This document shows positions 45,300-55,238 of a DNA stretch of 64,000 nt, one piece after another. This DNA comes from UMGS1663 sp046964515 (GTDB taxonomy: Bacteria; Bacillota; Clostridia; TANB77; CAG-508), in contig JBKUYM010000001.1 in NCBI GenBank assembly GCA_046964515.1, positions 248,001-312,000 on the forward strand, given 5' to 3'. The translations under genes were made by a program, and so were the position numbers. A model generated the notes under the pieces. It worked only from the letters and a program-made list of their open reading frames with translations. It was not told where the DNA came from and did not search any database. How positions within the stretch are numbered: position 1 is the first letter of the stretch; each line of letters starts with the position of its first letter.

Positions 45300-47132
45300 T
45301 TATTCTATTATATTTTTTTCGAAATCTGCTGCTTCTATTTTTATAAGCATATGATCTTCTCCTATAAACATTAAACTCTCTCCTCTTTTTAATGATTTTA
45401 TTTCTATTTTTTCTTTTTCTGATAAATTTGTATATTCTGATAATAATTTTATATTTTCCTCTTCTAAAGAAAAGAAAGTTTTTATACTAGAATTGTTTAA
45501 AATACTTTTTCCATATATTCCATTTTCTAAACTAAATAAATCAGATACATCTTGTGTGATAGCTACTCCACTTCCACCATATTTTCTAATAGTTTTAAAA
45601 ATTTTATAAATAAAGCTTGCAACTTCCTTATTAGAAGTTACTCCTATTAATCTCCATATTTCGTCTAGATAAATCGCTTTTCTTATTTTCCTATCTTTTT
45701 TTATTTTATCCCAAAAAAGTTCTGTAAATAAATACATTCCATATTTTAAATTTTCTTCTCCCAATTCATAAACATCTGCTATAATTAATTGATTATCTAA
45801 TTCTACATTTGTATATTGATTAAAAAATTTCAAAGAACCTTTTATAAATGGTAGTAATTTTGTCTTAAAGTGTATTGTTTTTTTATCTTTTCCTAAAATA
45901 TTATAGAAATCTTCTAATAATGGCATATCTTTACTTTTTTTAAATATTGGTTTTATATGTATTTTATTTTCCTCAATTTTGTATAATGTATCATCTTCAA
46001 AAGTAATTCCTTTTTCCCTATAGACTTCTATAATTTTTTCTTCTAAAATAGCTTTTTCCTCTTCATTAATATTTCCAAAAATTAAATTAAAAAATCCTAT
46101 TAGTTTTATAATTTTAGTAGCTAAATATCCTTTTTCATTTTCTTCTATGGTTTCTTCTCTAATATCAAATATATTAATATAGGAACTAGAACTAGGTCCT
46201 ATTTTTAATAAAGTTCCTTCTAAATTTTCACACAATTTTGTGTATTCTCTGTCAGGATCTACTATATATTGTTCTATTCCCATTAGTCTATATCTTAATA
46301 CTAATAATTTTATATAAAAAGATTTTCCTGCACCACTTGTTCCAAATATACACATATTTGCATTTTTATATTTACTTTTTTGATAACGATCTATAAAAAC
46401 TAAAGAATTATTATAAATATTATTACCTATAAAAATACCTTCTTCATCAAATATAGTAGATGAAATAAAAGGGTATGTACAAATTAAACTAGATGTTAAT
46501 ACATTTCTTTTTGAAATTTCTTTTATTTCTTTTTCATTTTTCATAAAAGGTAATGTTGCTAATAATGTTTGTTCTTCTCTAAAATAAGCTCTTCGTGTTT
46601 GCATTCCTTTGCTCTGTAACATTCCTTCTACTCTATTTAATAAATATTCTAATTCTTTTTTATTTTCTGCATAGACTGTTAAATACATATATAAAAAATA
46701 TAAATCCTCATTATTAATTTGTATTTCTCTTCTAATATATTTAGCATCTTGATAAGTAAAAGCTGCTATTTCCATATCTTCTCTATTTTCATTATTATTT
46801 TTTAAATCAACACTTACATTTCCGATATGATAGGTTAAATCTTTTATAATTTTATAAGGATTTTGTTTTTCATAAAATATAGAAATTTGCATATTTATAT
46901 TAGAATCCATTATAGATTTTAATAATAAATCATTTTGCTCTCTATAATAATTTATAATTAATAAAGAGGAATAATATATATTATCAATTTCTATATATTT
47001 TGGATTTTTTAAATTTATATAACTCGCACTAATAAAATCTTTTGTTGAAAATCCTCCTTCTATTATATTTTTTTGATTTAAATATTTTATTTAGAAGATT
47101 TTTATATTTTTAATAATATTATTTAAATACAT
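45300..47132 (-). pseudogene. VirB4-type secretion ATPase gene with an in-frame stop near its start
   Basis: The frame begins with ATG at 47130-47132, directly after the stop of the upstream gene, and meets TAA at 47091-47093 after 13 codons. The same frame then runs open to 45300. It includes GGFSTKDFISASYINLKNPKYIEI upstream of the internal ATG at 46910, which reads as real VirB4 sequence. Walker A GTSGAGKSF and Walker B IYLDEIWRLIG are intact, with TQDVSDLF in the motor C-terminus. A restart at 46910 would lack about 74 residues. It powers type IV secretion in relatives; here it is probably inactive. Confidence 0.8.
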
Positions 47133-47714
47133 TTAACTCCTTTCTTTATCATTTTCTAACTTTAAATATATTTTATTATTAAAAAAAGAAAATATTAATT
47201 TTTTTATTTCTTCTTTTTTATTGATAACCTGCACTATATTTCCACATTTAGAAAGGCAATCTTTAATTTTAAAATATTGATCATTTAATTCTTCTATTAA
47301 TACATTTTCCACTTTTTCTTCTATTGAAGAATTTTTTATAATCATATAAAAGTTTTTATTAGATGTCTTTTCTGTTTGATTTAAATTTTTAATATATTGA
47401 ATATAATTTTCTGCTATATTTTTTATTTTTTCATTTTCATATTTTTCCTGGGATTTTATTTTAGAAATATTTTTTGTTAAATCTTCTTTATTACTTTGAA
47501 TTAAAATTTGTATAGGAAAAGAACAAGTTTTTAAAAAAATTTTATAAGAATTTAAAATAGCTTCTTTTTCAAATTGTGATTTTAAATTATAGTTAATTGG
47601 TTTTACTTTCATTATTTTTAAATAAGTCTGATCTTTCATTCGTATAATTCCATTTTCAAAAATAATATCAAAAGGTAACCATTCTTGTACGGAATATTGG
47701 ATTTTACGCTTCAT
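47133..47714 (-). CDS. TraC/VirB4 N-terminal-like protein
   Basis: 193 residues. It begins VQEWLPFDIIFENGIIRMKD, then KVKPINYNLKSQFEKEAILNSY and SFPIQILIQS, the pattern of the TraC-like N-terminal domain that in Gram-positive systems is encoded just before the VirB4 motor. The rest is lysine-rich and helical. Its stop abuts the virB4 ATG with no gap. It has its own consensus promoter. Intact, but useless alone if VirB4 is dead. Confidence 0.68.
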   Translation of the reverse strand: MKRKIQYSVQEWLPFDIIFENGIIRMKDQTYLKIMKVKPINYNLKSQFEKEAILNSYKIFLKTCSFPIQILIQSNKEDLTKNISKIKSQEKYENEKIKNIAENYIQYIKNLNQTEKTSNKNFYMIIKNSSIEEKVENVLIEELNDQYFKIKDCLSKCGNIVQVINKKEEIKKLIFSFFNNKIYLKLENDKERS

Positions 47715-47741
47715 AATTTTCCTTTCTTTTTTATTACTTTT

Positions 47742-47799
47742 AGTTTACATAGTTTTTTCATAATTGTCAAGAAAAATCGTAAGACAAATGTCGACAATT
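47742..47799 (-). promoter_or_regulatory. Promoter of the minus-strand secretion block, with inverted repeats upstream
   Basis: Minus strand TTGACA (47765-47770), 17-base spacer, TAAACT (47742-47747). AATTGTC (47762-47768) and GACAATT (47793-47799) form an inverted repeat over the -35 box, and GACAAATGTC lies between: a possible operator. Confidence 0.6.
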
Positions 47800-47810
47800 T
47801 ATTTCTTAAA

Positions 47811-47838
47811 AAAAGTGATTAGTTTAATAACCACTTTT
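47811..47838 (-). terminator. Terminator of the M14 peptidase gene
   Basis: AAAAGTG / CACTTTT with a 14-base loop, followed on the minus strand by TTTAAG. It touches the stop codon. Confidence 0.5.
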
Positions 47839-48754
47839 AACAATTTTCTAATGCTATAAAAAATATTTCTTCCACTTGTTTATATATTTCTTTTGCATCA
47901 CTTAATGGTAAAGATTTTCCTTCTTCTCCTTGACCAATTTCTATTGTATATCCAGGTTTTTGATAGGTCTCTACAAACCAATCTTTATATCCTGCAAAAG
48001 AAGAATTATAATTTGGTTTTGTTAAAGTATAACCACTCACTTTTTCGAATAATTTACCAATTTCATAGGCTTTTTTATCTTCTTTTCCATAATAACCTTC
48101 ATAAATTTCTTTTCCTTGTGAATGTAAAGAAATTGTCATATCAAATTTTAATAAATCTGTTATTTGCATCATATTTTTTGTTTCTACTTCAGATACCGCA
48201 TTTGGTCCTGGATAATCTCTTGGTCCTGCCCTCGTTACACCAATTTTCTTTTTATTTTTTACTGCTTGTTGCCATCCTGTAGGATAATTTAAGTTTAAAT
48301 CTACGCCTCTAATATTTGCTTTCCAATCTTGTAAACATTTCTCATATGGTTTCCATATTTCCTGATATTTTTCTAATTCTATTATTTTTTTATTGTTTAA
48401 ACATAAATTAACACCATCTGGATTTACCATTGGAATAACGTATAAACTAGTTCTTTTCCATATATCTTCTATATTATATCCTTTATAATTTTGCTTATTT
48501 TCATATAAAAATAAATACTTTTCTACAAACATCATTATAATTAAACTCGTTATCCATTCATTAGCATGGTGTGATGCATTAATACCTAATTTTTTATTTC
48601 CTTCTCCTAGTTTTAAGTAATACATGTTTTCTCCTAATATACTGTTTCCTATACTATTTATTTTAAATATTGGATATTCATAATTTAAAAATAATAAATC
48701 ATTTTTTAATCTTTCATAAGTATAAATTTGATTTGTTTTTATAATTTCTTTCAA
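47837..48754 (-). CDS. M14-family zinc carboxypeptidase (gamma-D-Glu-diaminopimelate peptidase type)
   Basis: 305 residues. Zinc ligands H63 and E66 in SHHANEWITS, the third histidine in ISLHSQGKEIY and the catalytic glutamate in YTIEIGQG are all present, with the arginine of RGVDLNLNYP. The nearest known type is the MpaA/ENP1-like group that cuts gamma-D-Glu-meso-DAP peptides in wall turnover. No signal peptide, so it may recycle muropeptides in the cytosol. Not part of the secretion operon. Confidence 0.82.
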   Translation of the reverse strand: MKEIIKTNQIYTYERLKNDLLFLNYEYPIFKINSIGNSILGENMYYLKLGEGNKKLGINASHHANEWITSLIIMMFVEKYLFLYENKQNYKGYNIEDIWKRTSLYVIPMVNPDGVNLCLNNKKIIELEKYQEIWKPYEKCLQDWKANIRGVDLNLNYPTGWQQAVKNKKKIGVTRAGPRDYPGPNAVSEVETKNMMQITDLLKFDMTISLHSQGKEIYEGYYGKEDKKAYEIGKLFEKVSGYTLTKPNYNSSFAGYKDWFVETYQKPGYTIEIGQGEEGKSLPLSDAKEIYKQVEEIFFIALENC

Positions 48755-49313
48755 AATACACTCCTTCTATATTATTTTATTCTTTTTATATTGTATTTTT
48801 ATTTTTTTATTTTATGAATTTTATTTTTTTTGAATAAAAATTTATTTTCAGAGCATAATAAGCATATAAGGTTAATATTAGTTGAACGAAGAGGAATATG
48901 AGGTTTTTTATAGAGCTTTGTATTGTTCGAACAAAGATGTATTATAGTTTAAAAAAACTTAGATTATACTATGTCGGCGTTGTAGAGTATATTATTTGTA
49001 TGTAAGCTATACTTTTATAAAATTTTTTTATTTATTTTATAGAAATTTGTGTGGTTAAATTATAGATAATATATTTGAGTTAAGATTATTTTTATATATA
49101 ATAATGGTTGTTAGTAGTCCTAAATAGGATGAATATGGTTATTATGTGTGTATTGATAGTCGAGCAACTAATCAATATGTATGGTATATAGCTTATTTAT
49201 ATAGTAATATATATTAGGTTAAACTATTATGCATATTGGTTTTCGCTGAAGATTAATATTAGCTTTATAAGATAATAGCTAGTAGGCTTTTATAGTCTAC
49301 TAGCTATTAATAT
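48755..49313. other. 559-base gap with no recognisable gene
   Basis: Unlike other gaps, the plus strand holds short protein-like stretches broken by stops, e.g. GATGAATATGGTTATTATGT near 49120 (DEYGYYV, then SRATNQYVWYIAYLY). It may be an eroded gene, but I cannot name it. The last 40 bases hold the gyrB hairpin. Confidence 0.4.
49274..49308 (-). terminator. Hairpin after gyrB
   Basis: AATAGCTAGTAG / CTACTAGCTATT, 12 perfect bp, 6 bases past the stop; no clear T tract. Confidence 0.6.
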
Positions 49314-51242
49314 TTATATATCTAAATTTTTAACAAATTTTGCATTTTGCTCTATAAATTCTCTTCTTGGAGCAATTTCATCTCCCATTAATATAGTAAA
49401 AATTTCATCTGCTTTGATAGCATCTTCCATCTGTACTTGTACCAAAATTCTAGATTCTGGATTCATTGTTGTTTCCCATAGTTGTTCTGGATTCATCTCT
49501 CCAAGACCTTTATATCTTTGTAATCCTAATTGATCTCTTGTAATTCCTTTTTCTTCTAAATTTTTATAAGCTATTGTTAAATCTTCATCTGTATAACAAT
49601 AAATATCTTGAATACCCTTTTTAGATAATTTATATAATGGTGGTTGTGCTAAAAATACATTACCATTTTCTATTAATGGCCTCATATATCTAAAGAAGAA
49701 AGTTAATAGTAATGTTCTAATATGTGCACCATCTACATCGGCATCTGCCATAATAATTACTTTTCCATAACGAATCTTATTAATATCAAAGTCATTTCCT
49801 ATTCCTGCTCCTACTGCTAAAATAACTGGTTGTAATTTATCATTATTATATATTTTATCTGCTCTAGATTTTTCTACATTTAACATTTTTCCCCATAATG
49901 GTAAAATTGCTTGAAATCTTCTATCTCTTCCTTGTTTTGCACTACCTCCTGCAGAATCTCCCTCTACTATATATATTTCACAATTTTGTGCATCTTTTTC
50001 AGAACAATCTGCTAATTTTCCTGGAAGTGTTGTTGTTTCTAGTGCATTTTTTCTTCGTACTAATTCCCTAGCTTTTCTGGCAGCTTCTCTTGCTCTAGAA
50101 GCACTTATACATTTTTCTAAAATGGCTTTTGCTACAGTTGGATTCTCTTCTAAGAAACTAGATAATGCATCATTTACCATACTTTGCACAATTCCCGTTA
50201 CATTACTATTTCCTAATTTTGTTTTTGTTTGTCCTTCAAATTGCGGTTCTTTCACTTTAACAGATACAACAGCTGTAATACCTTCTCTAATATCTTCCCC
50301 TTGTAAATTACTATCTTTATCTTTTAATATATTATGGGCTTTTGCATAATCATTAAATGTTTTTGTTAAAGCTCTTTTAAATCCTTCTAAATGTGTTCCA
50401 CCTTCTATTGTATTAATATTGTTTACAAAAGTATAAATATTTTCTGAATAGGCTGTTGTATATTGAATGGCAATTTCTACTGGTACTTCTCCATCTTTTT
50501 CAATATAAATAGGTTCTTTGTGTAATTTTTCTTTATTTTTATTTAAAAACTCTACGAAAGAAACTAGTCCTCCCTCAAAATGAAATTCTGCTTTTTTAGG
50601 TGGGTCTTCTCTTAAATCTTCTACACTAATTTTTAATCCTTTTGTCAAAAATGCCATTTCTCTAAAACGATCTTCTAATATTTCATAATCATATTCTAAA
50701 GTTTCAAAAATAGTATCATCTGCTAAAAACCTAACTTTTGTTCCTGTTTTTTTAGAATCTCCTATTCTCTTTAATTTTTCTGTGGTCTTTCCTCTTTCAA
50801 ATTTCATTTGATAAATACCACCATCTTTTTGAATTGTTACTTCGCACCAAGTAGATAGAGCATTTACAACCGAAGCACCTACACCATGTAGTCCTCCTGA
50901 AACTTTATATCCACTATCTCCACCAAACTTTCCACCAGCATGTAGAACTGTATATACGGTTTCCGCAGCAGATATTTTTGTTTTTGGGTGTATTTCTACT
51001 GGAATACCTCTTCCATCGTCTTCTACACAAATAATATTACCTGGTTCAATAACAATGTGTATATGAGAGCAATATCCAGCTAATGCTTCATCTACACAGT
51101 TGTCTACAATTTCATAAACCAAATGATGAAGACCTCTTACAGAAACACTACCAATGTACATACCAGGTCTTTTTCTTACTGCTTCTAATCCCTCTAATAC
51201 TTGTATCTGATTTGCCCCATATTCATGCTCATACTTTTCCAT
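49314..51242 (-). CDS. gyrB: DNA gyrase subunit B
   Basis: About 642 residues, standard GyrB without insertions. ATP-binding EIVDNCVDEALAG and GGLHGVGASVVNAL; TOPRIM EGDSAGGSAKQGRDR and DADVDGAHIRTLLL; C-terminal QRYKGLGEMNPEQLWETTMNP. Of two ATGs, the second (51242) has AAAGG at proper distance. It follows recF by 14 bases, in the dnaA-dnaN-recF-gyrB series. Confidence 0.97.
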   Translation of the reverse strand: MEKYEHEYGANQIQVLEGLEAVRKRPGMYIGSVSVRGLHHLVYEIVDNCVDEALAGYCSHIHIVIEPGNIICVEDDGRGIPVEIHPKTKISAAETVYTVLHAGGKFGGDSGYKVSGGLHGVGASVVNALSTWCEVTIQKDGGIYQMKFERGKTTEKLKRIGDSKKTGTKVRFLADDTIFETLEYDYEILEDRFREMAFLTKGLKISVEDLREDPPKKAEFHFEGGLVSFVEFLNKNKEKLHKEPIYIEKDGEVPVEIAIQYTTAYSENIYTFVNNINTIEGGTHLEGFKRALTKTFNDYAKAHNILKDKDSNLQGEDIREGITAVVSVKVKEPQFEGQTKTKLGNSNVTGIVQSMVNDALSSFLEENPTVAKAILEKCISASRAREAARKARELVRRKNALETTTLPGKLADCSEKDAQNCEIYIVEGDSAGGSAKQGRDRRFQAILPLWGKMLNVEKSRADKIYNNDKLQPVILAVGAGIGNDFDINKIRYGKVIIMADADVDGAHIRTLLLTFFFRYMRPLIENGNVFLAQPPLYKLSKKGIQDIYCYTDEDLTIAYKNLEEKGITRDQLGLQRYKGLGEMNPEQLWETTMNPESRILVQVQMEDAIKADEIFTILMGDEIAPRREFIEQNAKFVKNLDI

Positions 51243-51256
51243 TTTTTTCATTCCTT

Positions 51257-52339
51257 TCAGTTTCTTTGTGTCTTTTCTATCATTTTTCCTTTGTTTATCT
51301 TATATAAATTATAGGATAAATTCGGAATCTCTAATTTATCTGTACAAGTAATAATTACTTGCGTATCTTTTATATAACTTAAAAAATTTGTTCTTCTTTT
51401 TTCATCTAATTCAGACATAAAATCATCTAGTAATAAAATTGGATATTCTCCTATATCCTCTAAAATTACTTCTAACTCTGCTATTTTTAAAGAAAGTATA
51501 ACGGTTCTATTTTGACCTTGTGAACCATAAACATTTACTAATTCATCATTTATATATATCATAAAATCATCTCTATGTATACCTTTTGTTGTAAATCCTT
51601 TTATGATATCTATTTTCCTATGCTGTTTTAGTATTTTTCTATATTCTTCTTTATTTTTAGAATCTGATAAATATTCTATTCTTAAATTTTCTTTTTGTCC
51701 AGTTATATTTTTATGAATTATATCTATTTTATTTTTTATTTTATCCATAAATTCTTTTCTATATAGAAAAATTTTTTCTCCATATTCTATTAACTTTTCA
51801 TCCCATATATCTAAAAGATCTTCTTGTTTATTTTCAAATTTTATTTGTTTCAAATAATTATTTCTTTGTTCTAGTACTTTCATGTACAAATTTAAATTAG
51901 AAACATAATTTGGTCTTAATTGTCCTATCATAATATCCAAAAATCTTCTTCTTTTTTGTGGACCATCTTTTAATATATGGATATCATCTGGTGTAAAAAT
52001 AACAATATGTATATTTCCTAATAACTCACTTAATTTTTTTATTCTAATTTGATTTACATATACATATTTTTTATCTTTTAAATCTACTTTTATTTTTCCC
52101 TCTCTGTCTTTTTTTTGATATTCTATTGTAACACTACTTTCTGTTTTTCCTAATTGTATTAATTCTTTTTCCTTACTAGTTCTAAAAGATTTTCCTAAAG
52201 AACATAAAAATATAGATTCAATGATATTCGTTTTTCCTTCTCCATTATCTCCATAAAAAACATTAATACCTTTTGAAAGTTCAACTTCTTGTTTTGTATA
52301 ATTCCTAAAATCATTTAATTCTATTTTTTTTATATACAT
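51257..52339 (-). CDS. recF: RecF recombination/repair ATPase
   Basis: About 360 residues. Walker A GDNGEGKTNIIE, signature VYGSQGQNRTVILSLK, Walker B ILLLDDFMSELD. Start ATG 52339 (MYIKKIELNDFRNY) has AAAGGA upstream; an ATG 30 bases earlier lies before that site. It loads RecA at gaps with RecO/RecR. The S4-domain gene often found between dnaN and recF is absent. Confidence 0.96.
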   Translation of the reverse strand: MYIKKIELNDFRNYTKQEVELSKGINVFYGDNGEGKTNIIESIFLCSLGKSFRTSKEKELIQLGKTESSVTIEYQKKDREGKIKVDLKDKKYVYVNQIRIKKLSELLGNIHIVIFTPDDIHILKDGPQKRRRFLDIMIGQLRPNYVSNLNLYMKVLEQRNNYLKQIKFENKQEDLLDIWDEKLIEYGEKIFLYRKEFMDKIKNKIDIIHKNITGQKENLRIEYLSDSKNKEEYRKILKQHRKIDIIKGFTTKGIHRDDFMIYINDELVNVYGSQGQNRTVILSLKIAELEVILEDIGEYPILLLDDFMSELDEKRRTNFLSYIKDTQVIITCTDKLEIPNLSYNLYKINKGKMIEKTQRN

Positions 52340-52361
52340 ATTTTTTCCTTTTTGTAAAAAG

Positions 52362-52393
52362 TTTTCCACAGTTTATGCATATAATGTGTATAA
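52362..52393. other. DnaA-box pair in the dnaN-recF gap
   Basis: TGTGTATAA (52385-52393, perfect TTATNCACA complement) and TTTTCCACA (52362-52370, one mismatch). Confidence 0.55.
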
Positions 52394-52414
52394 CTTTTCT
52401 TTTTTATTTGATTT

Positions 52415-53530
52415 TTAATCTTTTAATCTGATTGGTAAAATCATATAAATATAATCTCCATCATCTACTGGTCTTATAATACATGGTGAAATACTTGTCC
52501 CAAAATCAACAAAAATTTCTTCATCGTCTATCGCACGAAGTGCATCTAAAAAATATTTAGGATTAAATCCTGCCTCTAAATTTTGTCCTTCTGTAGCTAC
52601 ATAGATTTCTTCTTTGGCATCTCCTGTCTGGTTCGTACAAGAAATTGTAATTTTTCCTATATCAATTGCTACTTTTACTGGATATTTTTTTTCTTTCTCT
52701 ATACTAGAAGCAGATATAAGACTAATTCTTTCAAAACAATTTTGAAGAATACTTCTATTAACTCTTACTCTTGTTTCCCATGTTTCTGGTATAACACTTG
52801 AATAATTCAAAAACTCTCCATCTAATAATCTAGTAACTAATTTACAATTTTCCATTTCAAATAAAGCTTGATTTTTAGCTACGCCTATTTTTATGATATC
52901 AAAAGAATCTAGTATAATTTTATTAACTTCGTTTAGAGTTCTTCCAGGAATAACGGCTGTAAAATCATTAATGTTATTTTGTAGAAATTTACTCTTCCAA
53001 GCTAAACGAAATCCATCTACTGCTACTACGTTTAGTTTATTATTTTTTATTTCAAATAAACATCCTGTAAAAATAGGTCTATTTTCTTCTGTACTTACTG
53101 CAAAAATTGTTTTTCTAATCATTTCTTTTAAACTATTTTGTTCTATTTCAATAGAATTTTCCACATTTATTTGTGGTAGTTCAGGAAATTCTTCTGGATT
53201 CATAGTTGCTAACTTATATAAAGAACCTTCACATTCAATTACTAATAAATTTTTATCATTTAGAGAAATATGTATTTCTGTATCTGGTAATTTTCTTATA
53301 ATTTCACTAAACATGATGGCATTTACAACTGTAGCTCCTTGTATGTTTACTTGTGCATCTATAATGTATTCTATTCCTATTTCTAAATCATAGGTAGTTA
53401 ATTTTACCTCATTATCATTCGTTTGTATTAAGATACCTTCTAAAATAGGCATAGTTGTTTTAGAAGCTACCGCTTTTGTTACGGAATTAATCGCTTTAAG
53501 GATTTTATCCTTTTCACAAACAATATTCAT
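52415..53530 (-). CDS. dnaN: DNA polymerase III beta clamp
   Basis: 371 residues with three repeated clamp folds. MNIVCEKDKILKAINSVTKA at the start, KTTMPILEGI, PGRTLNEVNKI in the second domain, and the peptide-binding C-terminus YMILPIRLKD. ATG preceded by AAAGGAG. Second gene of the dnaA operon, separated from dnaA by the 327-base origin segment. Confidence 0.97.
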   Translation of the reverse strand: MNIVCEKDKILKAINSVTKAVASKTTMPILEGILIQTNDNEVKLTTYDLEIGIEYIIDAQVNIQGATVVNAIMFSEIIRKLPDTEIHISLNDKNLLVIECEGSLYKLATMNPEEFPELPQINVENSIEIEQNSLKEMIRKTIFAVSTEENRPIFTGCLFEIKNNKLNVVAVDGFRLAWKSKFLQNNINDFTAVIPGRTLNEVNKIILDSFDIIKIGVAKNQALFEMENCKLVTRLLDGEFLNYSSVIPETWETRVRVNRSILQNCFERISLISASSIEKEKKYPVKVAIDIGKITISCTNQTGDAKEEIYVATEGQNLEAGFNPKYFLDALRAIDDEEIFVDFGTSISPCIIRPVDDGDYIYMILPIRLKD

Positions 53531-53857
53531 TTTGTATCAGACTCCTTTATAATATATTAAATATTTATAGTAGTAGTAGTAATAGGTGCTGTGGATTATG
53601 TGGATAACTATGTGTATAGTTTATATCCCTAGTATTTTGAATGTTGATAATTTGGTGGACAAGTTTAAAAGTTATTAACATTTAAAAATTCCTATTGTGT
53701 AAAACTAAGTTATAAACAGTTTATCTACAAGAAATACACAGGACCATGTGGATATCTAACAGACTGCCTCCGTAAGAAGCAAGACGATTTGTTTTTCCAA
53801 ACATTCTTTTTTCCAAACAGTTTTTTTAAAAAAGTTTTGAAACGATATAAATGATAA
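53531..53857. other. Origin segment between dnaA and dnaN (oriC, incC-like)
   Basis: No gene. TGTGGATTA (53590-53598) and TGTGGATAA (53599-53607) lie back to back. One-mismatch DnaA boxes follow at 53611-53619, 53642-53650, 53672-53680, 53710-53718, 53721-53729 and 53747-53755. The TAG run at 53568-53585 and the AT-only stretch toward dnaN (about 53548-53567) complete the layout of the Bacillus unwinding site. Direct repeats TTTTCCAAACA lie near 53794 and 53809. Confidence 0.88.
53568..53585. repeat. DnaA-trio: six TAG/TAA triplets
   Basis: TAG-TAG-TAG-TAG-TAA-TAG, four bases (GTGC) from the tandem DnaA boxes. In the dnaA sense this is box-box-GCAC-CTATTACTACTACTACTA, the same order as the B. 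subtilis DnaA-trio that guides DnaA onto the single strand. Confidence 0.82.
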
Positions 53858-55186
53858 CTATTTATCTGCTAGTAAAATGTTTTTCACACTATCCACAATT
53901 AATTTTGTATTTGGATTTTCTTTCATTTCTTTTTCTATTTTTGTACAAGCATGCATAACAGTTGTATGATCTCTGTTTCCAAAATCTCTTCCTATCTGTG
54001 GTAGAGATAATTGAGGAACATTTCTACATAGATACATGGCTATTTGTCTTGGAAAAGCAATATCATTGGATCGTTTAATGCTAACTAAATCTTTTGGATC
54101 TATATTAAAATATTTTGCAACCGTTTCTTGTATGTATTCTGAAGAAATGACTTTATCTTTAGAAGAAACAATTTCATTAATTGCCCATTCTGCCATTTCC
54201 ATTGTAATAGGACTATTAATTAGAGAAGCTCTAGCGATTAGTTTATTAAGAGCGCCTTCTAACTCTCGAATATTGGTATCAATTCTAGTAGCAATATTCG
54301 ATAAAATTTCATCATCAATGATAATATTATCTATTTGTGCTTTTTTTCTCAAAATAGCTAAACGTGTCTCATAATCCGCATTTGAGATATCAGCAATAAG
54401 ACCCCATTCAAATCTAGATTTTAATCTATCTTCTAGTAGATTAATATCCTTTGGAGGTCTATCACTAGAAATAATGACTTGCTTCCCACTTTCATGTAAA
54501 GTATTAAAAGTATGAAAAAATTCTTCTTGAACTCTTTCTTTTCCCGCAATAAATTGGATGTCATCAATAAGAAGGACATCAATATTTCTATATTTAGATC
54601 TAAATTGCTCATTTTTATTATCTTTAATAGCATTAATCAATTGATTGGTGAATTTTTCAGAAGTAACATATAAAATATTAGAATTCCTGTTATTTCTTAA
54701 AATTTCATTACCAATAGCATGCATTAAATGTGTTTTTCCAAGACCAACACCTCCATATATAAATAGAGGATTATAAGATGTAGCTGGTGCTTCTGCAACA
54801 GCTAAAGCAGCAGCGTGTGCAAAACGGTTATTATTTCCAACAACAAATGTATCAAATGTATATTTAGGATTTAATGTTTCATTAGAATAACCGATATTCT
54901 GTGTTGTTTCAGAGGTACTACCTTGATTGGTCATTTCTTCTTTTGCGATTATGGAAACACTGCATTCTTTATTCGTAATGAAATTAAAAGTATTAACAAG
55001 TAAATCATGGTATCTAGATTCTATAGCATCTCGCTTAAATGTTGTAGAAGTAGAAAGAACGACATTGCCATTATCTACACTTTCAATTTCAAGATTTTTA
55101 ATCCAGGTTTCATAAGAAATTTTTGTGGTTTCATCTTTTAAAAGTTCTTTTGCTTTTGTTAGAAGTTCATTTAGGTCTGTTTGCAT
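53858..55186 (-). CDS. dnaA: Chromosomal replication initiator DnaA
   Basis: About 442 residues. Domain I with YETWIKNLEIES, a short linker, AAA+ domain with Walker A GGVGLGKTH, Walker B VLLIDDIQFI and the initiator-specific motif region, and domain IV with RQIAMYLCRN and GNRDHTTVMHACTKI. The real start is the ATG at 55186 (MQTDLNELLTKAKELL), 12 bases after GGAAGG; the open frame extends 24 codons further into the DnaA boxes, which is not coding. The promoter (TTGCGC 55273-55278 / TATAAC 55250-55255) contains DnaA boxes, so autoregulation is likely. Confidence 0.97.
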   Translation of the reverse strand: MQTDLNELLTKAKELLKDETTKISYETWIKNLEIESVDNGNVVLSTSTTFKRDAIESRYHDLLVNTFNFITNKECSVSIIAKEEMTNQGSTSETTQNIGYSNETLNPKYTFDTFVVGNNNRFAHAAALAVAEAPATSYNPLFIYGGVGLGKTHLMHAIGNEILRNNRNSNILYVTSEKFTNQLINAIKDNKNEQFRSKYRNIDVLLIDDIQFIAGKERVQEEFFHTFNTLHESGKQVIISSDRPPKDINLLEDRLKSRFEWGLIADISNADYETRLAILRKKAQIDNIIIDDEILSNIATRIDTNIRELEGALNKLIARASLINSPITMEMAEWAINEIVSSKDKVISSEYIQETVAKYFNIDPKDLVSIKRSNDIAFPRQIAMYLCRNVPQLSLPQIGRDFGNRDHTTVMHACTKIEKEMKENPNTKLIVDSVKNILLADK

Positions 55187-55238
55187 TTGTTTTTCAGTCC
55201 TTCCAAAAAATTTAAAAAATTTTATTAGGAAAATATAG

